Assembly (NCBI RefSeq): GCF_037975245.1 | Contig: NC_092576.1 | Location: forward strand, 37,486,111 to 37,550,110 | DNA length: 64,000 nt | Source of the DNA: Apostichopus japonicus | Lineage: Eukaryota > Echinodermata > Holothuroidea > Aspidochirotida > Stichopodidae | Reading direction: 5' to 3' | Part shown: in pieces, positions 50,501 to 64,000 of the stretch | Position numbering within the stretch: the stretch's first letter is position 1 | How the letters are laid out: each line of letters begins with the position of its first letter | Translations under genes and position numbers: made by a program | The notes under the pieces: generated by a model | What the model saw: the letters and a program-made list of their open reading frames with translations, nothing else | Database searches by the model: none | What the model was told of the DNA's origin: nothing

Positions 50501-50699
50501 CTGATATATGGTTGAAGTGGTCCTTCAGTAAGGTTGACAACAATACCATCATCATCCGGTCTGGTATTGCTCTACCAAGCCTCTCATCACTGGAGAAGTT
50601 ATTGGTGAATGCAGGAAGAGACAAACCAGAAATTACTGAGGAAGATATTGTAGGATTATTGAACTATGTACTGCCGTCTAAGAAATTTAGGAAACTTTG
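38490..50699 (+). CDS. NACHT-LRR-like gene without Ig or TM (partial)
   Basis: Supported exons are 38490-38580, 39896-41412 and 50491-50699, joined in phases 1 and 0. The first encodes a basic N terminus, the second a NACHT ATPase paralogous to 23151-24673, the third an LRR-like A unit ending in phase 2. That gives 605 residues so far; the following B-type exon was not found, so the 3' end is open. Instead of a signal peptide and Ig domains the protein starts MPGKKKAVRRKKQ, so it should be cytosolic or, given the Lys/Arg cluster, nuclear. Function by family: nucleotide-driven oligomerising immune sensor. The intron of 9.1 kb before the last exon is filled with DNA transposons. A further in-frame exon at 42612-42695 (84 nt, phase 0-0) is possible but weak. 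Confidence 0.65.
39896..41412 (+). CDS. NACHT ATPase exon (cytosolic paralogue)
   Basis: 1517 nt, phase 1 to 0, acceptor TTTCTTACCAG and donor GAC|GTAAGT. It carries the pre-NACHT block (LQPIPYIKDRLYCVDTVFV), Walker A GEAGYGKST, Walker B IILDGFDEYPN, sensor VTLTTR, and the helical-domain motif RFYHKIFCEWYASF. Length is two codons shorter than the paralogue at 23151-24673, and the shared exon borders show recent common origin. Key ATPase residues are intact. The AA of the helical E-x-AA motif is altered to AS. Confidence 0.9.
43163..44602. mobile_element. DNA transposon copy 1, 5-bp target duplication
   Basis: Terminal inverted repeats: left CAGGCGCGTATCCAGG, right CCTGGATACGCCCCTG (reverse complement CAGGGGCGTATCCAGG). 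It is flanked by CTATC at 43158-43162 and 44603-44607. Size 1440 bp. Contents: the GC palindrome GGGGCGCGCGCCCC, a purine-only tract, a G-run and a shared GTACGCTGCGCGCCAACC module near the right end. No transposase is encoded, so it is non-autonomous. Confidence 0.85.
43201..43370 (+). repeat. Polypurine tract in transposon copy 1
   Basis: About 160 bases that are nearly all A and G on the + strand. The K/E/R-rich and, on the other strand, F/S/L-rich open frames over it are compositional artefacts. Confidence 0.85.
45056..45220 (+). repeat. Polypurine tract in transposon copy 2
   Basis: Counterpart of the tract at 43201-43370, about 155 bases of G and A, retained in both copies of the element. 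Confidence 0.85.
46142..46518. mobile_element. Short non-autonomous hAT-like element nested in copy 2
   Basis: 377 bp with ends CAATGGCGGAGC and GCTCCGCCACTG (reverse complement CAGTGGCGGAGC). The flanks CCGCCGAG (46134-46141) and CCGCCGCG (46519-46526) match at 7 of 8 positions, the length expected of hAT transposition. The equivalent place in copy 1 (about 44285-44300) is uninterrupted. Confidence 0.8.
48310..48535. repeat. Tandem duplication of about 120 bp
   Basis: The segment with CCTACTGTGTGTACTGTATCA, GCACCTGTACA (about 48348-48395) recurs diverged as CCTACTGTGTATACCGTATCA, GCACCTATACA (about 48474-48518). Confidence 0.6.
48900..50090. repeat. Diverged tandem duplication of about 0.6 kb
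   Basis: Copies about 48900-49490 and 49525-50090 share blocks such as ATCGATGAGTGTACAGA, TTACTGTATGTAG.TTGA and CAGTTGTTAG, and both end in a G-run (49470 and 50065 areas). It lies in the long intron of the second NACHT gene, just before its exon at 50491. Confidence 0.65.
50491..50699 (+). CDS. LRR-like repeat, exon A of the second NACHT gene
   Basis: 209 nt, phase 0 to 2, acceptor CTTTCTTCAG, donor TTTG|GTGAGT. It starts IPISDIWLKWSF and has GIALPSLSSLEKLLV and SKKFRKLW, matching A1 and A2 of the first gene. It joins in phase to the NACHT exon 9.1 kb upstream. It could instead belong to another gene of the family whose NACHT lies outside or was lost, but no such remnant is seen. Confidence 0.7.
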
Positions 50700-50965
50700 G
50701 TGAGTAACTTACAAAATAAGGAGAGGAAAATGATAGATAATTACAAAAGATTTAAAAAAAAAAGTATTCAATAATTTATTCATGTCATCAAAGGATCCGA
50801 CAAAAGGTAATTGACAAAAAATAATATCAAATATGCCATTAAAAAGGAACGTTTTGGGTAGGCCGGGTGAATAGGATTTTTAAGGTCATATGAATGCAAA
50901 ATGTTAGGTCATATAACTTTAGAGCAATCTGAAATAACTGTAAGAAAATTCTAATTAAGAATTGC

Positions 50966-56544
<5,579 letters not shown>

Positions 56545-57462
56545 GGTGACAGGACAAAATCCCCCCGGACAAAGTCCCCCTAGGACAAAATCCCCCAGAG
56601 CCAAAATCCCCCCTGGACAAAATCCCCCTAGGACAAAATCCACCCAAGCCAAAATCTCACCAAGCTATAAAAAATCCCATCAATTCTTTACAAAAATGCG
56701 TCATCCCGGTCCCCGGTATCGTCATCCAGTACCGTCATCCGGTACCCTCACCAGTATTTCCATTGGTACTCTCAGTGGTACTCTCAGTGGTTCCCGGACC
56801 AGTACTCCGACCATACCCCGACCGGTACCTTAATAGTGAGCCTGACAGTTACCCCCACCGGTACCCCTCCCGACCAGTACCCTGGACTGTACCCCGGCCC
56901 GTACCCCGGCCGGTACCTCGACCGGTATCCCAACTGGTATCCTGAAAGGCACCCTGACACATACTCTGACACGTACCCTTACTAGTACTGGTACAATAAA
57001 CAGTACTTTGACCAGTACCTTGACCGGTCCCTTAAATGTCACACCATGGAGCTATACCCCATGGCCACACTAACAGGTAGCCTCGCAATTACCCTCAATG
57101 ATGTCCCGATCAGTCCCCTGACCAGTATCCGAACTAGTATCCTGACCAGTACCCTAACCAGTACACTGAGTGGAACCCTGACTGGTAGAGTGACCAGTAT
57201 GATGACAGGTACCCTTACCAGTCACATGACCAGTACCTTGACCGGTACCCTCACAGGTACCCTAACAGGAGCCCTCACAGTTACACTCGCCAGTACCCTC
57301 ACTAGTACCCTGACCAATCCCCTGAACGGTACCCTAACCAGTGCAATGTCCCATGCCTTGACTGTCACACCTGGGCCATCCCTGGTTGTTGCAGGCAGGC
57401 TTTGTATGGGTCAGGGGGATATTGTCTGGGGGATTTTGTCCAGGGGATTTTGTCCTAGAACC
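56545..57462. mobile_element. Element with inverted repeats and an internal 12-bp minisatellite
   Basis: The left end GGTGACAGGACAAAATCCCC and the right end (reverse complement GGTTCTAGGACAAAATCCCC) are inverted repeats, each followed by further diverged GGACAAAATCCCCC units. Flanks are identical 9-mers CCTAAATAG at 56536-56544 and 57463-57471. A 9-bp duplication would suit a Mutator-like element; reading one base further in each end gives 7 bp, so the family is uncertain. No transposase is present. Confidence 0.75.
56700..57350. repeat. 12-bp minisatellite (GGTACCCTGACC-type)
   Basis: About 650 bases of degenerate 12-mers such as AGTACCCTGACC and GGTACTCTCAGT, rich in GTAC. Because 12 is a multiple of 3, it leaves long open frames (for example GTLT/STLT tetrapeptides), which are not genes. 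Confidence 0.85.
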
Positions 57463-57974
57463 CCTAAATAGCACTCAAAACGGATAATGGTACCAGACGG
57501 TACCTGTACGTTGTCTGCTAGATTCATACGATGTCAAAAGGCTAGAACATGCACTATAATACTGTTATCAGTCGTCAGTAGGTATATATCACACTCATCT
57601 CATATCAGTATTTGTTTCTAATGTCATAACAGCCAGTGGCGGAGCGTCCATACAGTCAGACGGGGGGGGGGCGGACTAAAATGGGAAGCTGGCGCCCTTT
57701 TCAGGTATTCACCACTTTTTACTTATTCGCGATTATTTACTTTTTTATTGCGCTCTCATCTACCTATTGACATTTGTCACATTTTGTTGGCGATGACACC
57801 TATACCTAAAGGGTCATTTCCGGCGATATAGGGAGTATCTTTACTCAAAAGATTTCTGTACGCTCTGCGCCAATCTTCTTCCCCGTCAATCCGTCTAGTA
57901 TCCCCCCCCCCCCCTTCCCCAACCAAACCTCGTATGTTAAAGGAATATCTAATGATTAGAGACACTTATTCTAA

Positions 57975-58710
<736 letters not shown>

Positions 58711-59899
58711 CTAATATATGAGATATCCTCGCAAAGCGTGATGAACTAGGTCCCTCATTTATCTAATGCGTGGGAGGAACTCGAAACTTTCTTCCTTATC
58801 CGCATATTCCAAGCTTTCTCCAAGAAAAGAGTTACAGTACCTATTACCCAGATTTTTAAAAATAGCCTCCCTCCTCATAAAACGTGATGATCTATGTCTC
58901 TCATTAATCTGAAGCATGGATGAACTACCAACTTTAAGCATATTACAAAGTTTTGCCACAAAAGAGCTACGGAACCTACTACACACAAATTATGTAAATG
59001 TCACTAAACGGCATCCGTAGGGACATCGTTTTTTGGTCCACATTTGAGTTTCCATCATATCTTTAATCTGCTTTTCATACATATCTTTTACTGTGATTGT
59101 TATGATGACCACATCTAAGGACTTTTGAGTCGTATTATTGTATCCAGTGGAATTGTCTCGCTGAGATATAAAAGGATGAATTTTCCGTACGTTTTCACGG
59201 TAGGCCCCTCTGTTCAAGGTCAATGCACGACTATAACATTAGGTCCACTAAGTGCGGATATTGGTCTCCATTTGCCACTATTGCAGTAAACCCAACCGAG
59301 CAACGTGTCTACGGTGTCTCTTAAAAGACAATATTATTAACAAATTCGAAAAGAATTTTTAATCTCTTTGGTGTCATTTTAAAAGTATTTCTGATAACAT
59401 TACGTACAGAATTCTTTTATATGAGAAAGGTACATATGAGAAACATGACAATGACCGTAATAAAACAAATTTCAAGATTACTAGCGATCAATTCGCTCAA
59501 TTTGTTTCAAAAAATGATTGAAAAGTGATATGAATTCCTCCTCATTCATTCTTTTTATTTGAGCATGTTGAACGATAACATGTCATTAAGATTTATGTAC
59601 GCTCTGCGCCAACCTGTGGTGGCGCTCCGCTTAGATAAAGTCAAAAGCGCCCATACAGACCATTCTCACCCCCTCTTACCAATACCCCTAGCTCCGCCAC
59701 GATAACAGGAGTGACTTTCTATATGTTATTGGTAGGAAATTGCAGGAATTATTGGAATCCTCAATGAAAACTATACGTAGGTAGTCTTGTTTGCGTGGGG
59801 ATTGAGTTGTGTAGGTGTTACACAAAAATGTAGATATGCTTTCTTTATTCTTGTGGAAAGCCGCTTTCACTTTGATATCAGATAAACCTGTGGTACATG

Positions 59900-60464
59900 C
59901 AGTGACGTAGCCAGGATTGTTCCAGTGGAGGGGGTGGGCGCTTGGGGGGGGGGGCTTGACCAATTCCTGGGAGGGCGTCTTGTTACTACCTGAGTGGAGT
60001 GCCACCATGGGTTGGCGCTCAGCGTACGGGAAATTTTCAGCTATAAAGACCTCCTAGATCGTTGGAAATAACACTTCCCAGGCCTTGTAAGCTGCCCTAA
60101 AGTTTCTCAACATCCTTTATTTTGAGATCCCCATGTCTTGATATGGTCATCAAATAGTTTAGAGAAATAGAAGAAAAAAGACAATCTGGTAAGTTGCTTT
60201 GAAATATCATGACAAATCTCGGCCTATGCGCTATGTCACGTCAGGTTTTTCAGCAACTATAGCCTACTGCCGGTCCGCGGTCGAAGGGTCGTTCATGAGT
60301 GGTCATCATGTAGATTCGATACCATGCAGACCAATGAATGATATATTTTTCGCACATGTAATTTTTCGACACCCAAAATCCCAGTGGGCGGGCGACAAGC
60401 TTTCATGGGGCTGTCGCCCCCACCCCCTCCCCTCCCCCCCCCCCCCCCCGTGGCTACGCCACTG
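59900..60464. mobile_element. Non-autonomous hAT element, 565 bp, perfect 8-bp target duplication
   Basis: Ends CAGTGACGTAGCCA and TGGCTACGCCACTG (reverse complement CAGTGGCGTAGCCA). Flanks are identical GGTACATG at 59892-59899 and 60465-60472. These are the hallmark features of hAT transposons. The shared module appears reversed inside, near 60010-60035 (GGTTGGCGCTCAGCGTAC). A C-run lies just inside the right end. Confidence 0.88.
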
Positions 60465-60472
60465 GGTACATG

Positions 60473-63400
60473 GTGCCGAAGCACATATCTTCAAAGTACT
60501 GTCTCCAACTTTCAATTGTTTCAAGCTACTATGTGACCAAAAAGAGGTTCTCAAGATGAAGTTGCAGATCTGAAAGGACCAGTAAGTTTACTAGGAAACC
60601 TTTCGACCACCTTTCTTCATCGATCGGCTTGTATTAAATTAGCTGAAACTCTATAGACCTGTCTTGCAAGGTTTAAAGAAATGGCTCCTTACATAGTTGG
60701 CATGTTTCAAATTCATCCAGTGCAAATTCATCCAGATGCAAATTCATCAATATAATTGGTCGAGAACTTGCTAGAACAGTAAGCTGTCTGAATTAGCATC
60801 TTCAGATCGAATATGGGTTTGCTGAGTTAGGGAGCAATATGTTCGAAGTACAAGGACCAACCAATGAACACAATTTTAACATAAGAGGCAGAGATAAGAC
60901 ACTATAGCAGAAATCATTATGTCTTCTTTCTGTTTATTACTGATAAATGCAAATATTTTCATTAAAAATCAATATGAAATTTCATGTTACTTTCAGAAAT
61001 ATATAAACAAAGCAACTTCTACAACTTCAGCTCATTCACATTCATGCTATCAGCTAGAAAATTTACCATGAGGCACATTTTCTATGAGGCATTGATGTGA
61101 ATACCACTGACATAACTTGTGCTATTCAAATGGATAAAGGGCTTGGTCAAGTCATGAATAAGGCTCTGCCCCATATATTGCACATGTACAAAAAGGGTTA
61201 CTGCTGTACATGCAATACTTTTTTTGATGGGGGAGAGAGGGGGGGGGGGGAGATGTGGTAACATGTTGAAAAGACCACATCTTTTAATATTTCATTTTTC
61301 TTTTGAACATATGCAAATGCTAGAAATGAAAGCACTTGGAAAATTCTTAAAGAGATAGGCAGTTGTTGCCCTTGCACTACTTTGAAGTCTGCACCACTGT
61401 AAATATTGTTGAAGGAGTGGAGTTCTGCGAATCTCTTGATAGTCAAGTAATACATTTTTCTTTCACTGTTTGTTAAACAGCTCCTAGCAGTAATATGTAA
61501 TTACACGACATTGTATCTGAGGTTCATTATGTAACCGGTGTTTTCTACATACAGTCAAATTAAAAACCAATGTTAAACTTGTTCACCTGCAATGGTCTAA
61601 ATTCAGAAAGTACATCAATATCATAACTCCTTTGCATGTTGTATAACGGTACTGAATTTGAAGTGGATTATATTTATCAATGAATATAGCAATGTTTTGG
61701 GTAAAAGCAATTAAAGCATCCACTTGAACTTGTTTTCCTTGCATCGTTTGCTACTTCCTCCTATCTAGATTCGAAAGGGACATATAGATAAATGCTCAAT
61801 ACCTCAAACAACATTATTTAACCTTGTTTCCCACAAAAAATGTTCTGTCCCAGTTTCTGTAAACTACTCGGGATAAATGGAGGGCTGGGGGGGGGGGGGT
61901 TGGACAGGTTGGGAAACTAAATATTTGACAGATGTTGTATTTGACAATAAAATTCACCTTCCCAAGGAAGTAATACAGTTCTTTAAGTGGCATTTTATGA
62001 AGGACCTACAGTATGTAACAATAGCAGAATTGGTTATTGCCTCCTGCTGAAATGTCCAATAAAGACTCGCAGTATTGGAATGTTCATCAGATTCCTCATT
62101 TATAGAAACATCTGTGTTTATTGAAACTTTCATAGGATGTTGCCTACAAGATGCAGTTGAAGTCTACTGTACCTTGTTGTCAAAGGTGGAGCTCACAAAA
62201 AGTCCTATCAACTAGTCTTATTTAAGCAGTGGCCACATATGGGAAAAAAGAAAAGCAAAATATGGTACAATTTTGTTAATATTATTTTGAACTATTTATC
62301 CCAACACCCTATCCTCCTTTTAAGACTTTTGCAAGCTTGTAAACCAGTTACAGCACTCATGCAACATGATATGGCAAAGGTTCATTGCCAGAACATGAAA
62401 CTAGCAATTTGGAGTAAATTTGTTAAAAGAATGATGAAGTTAATACACTGACATATTGAATGGGGCTCAAAAGAGCTTAAGAAGTCTTTTGAGGTACATT
62501 ACTTGTTCTGATAAATATATTAATTGCCCTAAGATTCAGCTATTAAAGCAGCTACTAGTCAGATACTAGATAGTATGGGATCATGAAGGTTTTCAGATTT
62601 TACCTATATTGGCCTCAAATAACCTTTGACTTGGCTAAGAGCACTCAGCACATGATACACCTGCATACAAACTTCCATTCATCATTCCAATATTGAACTA
62701 TCATGTTAACATGGCTTTCAGTTTCAGATATCTAGTTATCTCACATGGGCTTCTGCTATACTGTTCAAATTTATAGAATAGTACTCAATGTCAGAAACCT
62801 ATATGCACTACATATGACTACCAACTTTTCCTTGTTGAGTTAGATGCTCTATGTTACTCTACTGACCTTGAGTAGCCTTTGACCCTCAATGAAGCAAACA
62901 CCTACTGAAAATTCCAGTATAAATATAAAATTAATGAAATGATTCAGAAAATACTTTAACAGAAAGGAAAACTATTATAAACACTTCTGTTCATACTGAC
63001 CTCAGCGTAAACAATTTAGAGACCAAGAGCATATGTTATAATAACTATTAGCTAACATTTCTTCCTTCTACTCTGCAATTTTGAGAGAACAATAAGCAAA
63101 ATTGATACTGGCAAATGTAACATGGCAACAATAACAATAATTCACATATGATGATGACATCATAAAAAGTAGCAACCATGACAATGATGATGATTTGAAA
63201 ATCTTAATGAGCAATCCTAAATGTAACTAGAATATCACTTTTAGTAGAGCAGGGTTCTCACAAGCACGTTCTAACCTGGCGGTGGTCGTGGTTTGAATAT
63301 GATTTTGCCTCTCCCTGCATGGTTTGAAAGTTGAGCGCCCGGGCTGAACATTTATGAACCAGGAAAAGCTTGCTGCCACTTATCTGGTCCGAAAAAATTA

Positions 63401-64000
63401 TAGCATGAGGTAAATTTCCTCCTGGGTGCATAATTATCATAACAGTTCAAGAATTTTTACCAAAGGTGATCATATTTGAATATCTGGAGTCGGCTCGGAT
63501 TTGAAGGGTCTTGAATTTGGCTCACACCAAGTGGGCTCGGACTTGGCTCAGACTCTGGCTAATTGGACTCGACTACAGCTCTGCCATAAATATAAAAAGA
63601 TAATGGATTGTTAATAATTTATTATGATGTTGAGAAGGTAGAGACTTAGAAAGTTAACTCCTAAATGTAATGGATAGCATTAAACTCTTCCTTTCACTAA
63701 CAAAAGGATTCTCAAATACAGTACTAGCAACATTACAGCTGAAATAATGGATCACCAATACGATGCAGTGAAGAAAGGGAGTTTAATAAAGAGCATCCCT
63801 CAATATAATGACTAGGATAAAACTCTTAGTTTCACTAACAAAAGGATACCACATGCAGTACCAACAAGAGGGATGCCCATTATATTGAGGGTCCACTAGA
63901 CTTAAGGTTTGCTAGACCCAACACCCCCATTGTGGGAAGCATTATTGAGCGTCTAGTTAGCATTTATTGGGTAACTGAAAGTATTGAAGGACCTTGATGA
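60473..64000. other. No supported gene
   Basis: About 3.5 kb without credible exons. G-runs lie near 61240 and 61890. Near 63793-63890 a short inverted repeat is formed by CCCTCAATATAATG and CATTATATTGAGGG, about 70 bases apart, and around 63490-63560 there is a decayed GGCTCGGACTTGG-like repeat. Confidence 0.4.

Noticed and set aside
56546-57471. Thr-Leu-Thr-Gly repeat ORFs resembling a mucin-like or antifreeze-like protein
   Set aside because: They are produced by the 12-bp minisatellite, whose period keeps all frames open; no start context, signal peptide or splice sites support them.

Overview
The window is animal nuclear DNA: AT-rich, intron-dense, with GT-AG introns, long (TA)n arrays, a tRNA-derived SINE and several short non-autonomous DNA transposons. 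The two NACHT proteins resemble a family I associate with echinoderms, most likely a sea cucumber (holothurian). That assignment rests on recall of the protein style, not on a search.

The centre (16.3-31.5 kb) is an innate-immune receptor locus. The main gene, 18007-31543 on the + strand, was assembled here by joining phase-compatible exons. All 15 coding exons keep the frame and give a predicted protein of 1384 residues: signal peptide, four Ig-like domains (residues 21-459), one transmembrane helix (470-494), a short basic juxtamembrane stretch, a NACHT ATPase with intact Walker A and B motifs (607-615 and about 684-692), then LRR-like repeats. This is a cell-surface Ig receptor and an NLR-type ATPase on one polypeptide. 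Head to head with it, 0.7 kb away on the - strand, starts a second Ig receptor gene (17303 downwards) with a signal peptide and two Ig domains; a TM exon at 12825-12715 is possible.

A second NACHT gene (38490 to at least 50699, +) has a paralogous NACHT exon. Instead of signal peptide, Ig and TM exons it has one short exon encoding about 30 basic residues, joined in the same phase 1, so it looks cytosolic or nuclear. Its intron of about 9 kb is full of transposons. The two genes together suggest that surface and intracellular receptors have been made by exchanging 5' exons in front of a common NACHT-LRR cassette.

The left part (1-12 kb) has few genes: a possible 3' end of a receptor (101-1462, +), three phase-0 exons of an unrecognised membrane protein (8523-6145, -) and a 1.07-kb tandem duplication (9701-11847). 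From 43 kb on, transposons dominate. Five elements could be delimited by terminal inverted repeats and target-site duplications: two with 5-bp duplications (43163-44602, 45010-47204), two hAT-like with 8-bp or near-8-bp duplications (46142-46518, 59900-60464), and a larger hAT-like element with 7-bp matching flanks (57633-59701). A sixth, 56545-57462, carries an internal 12-bp minisatellite. From 51.2 to 56.5 kb and after 60.5 kb I see no gene I can support.
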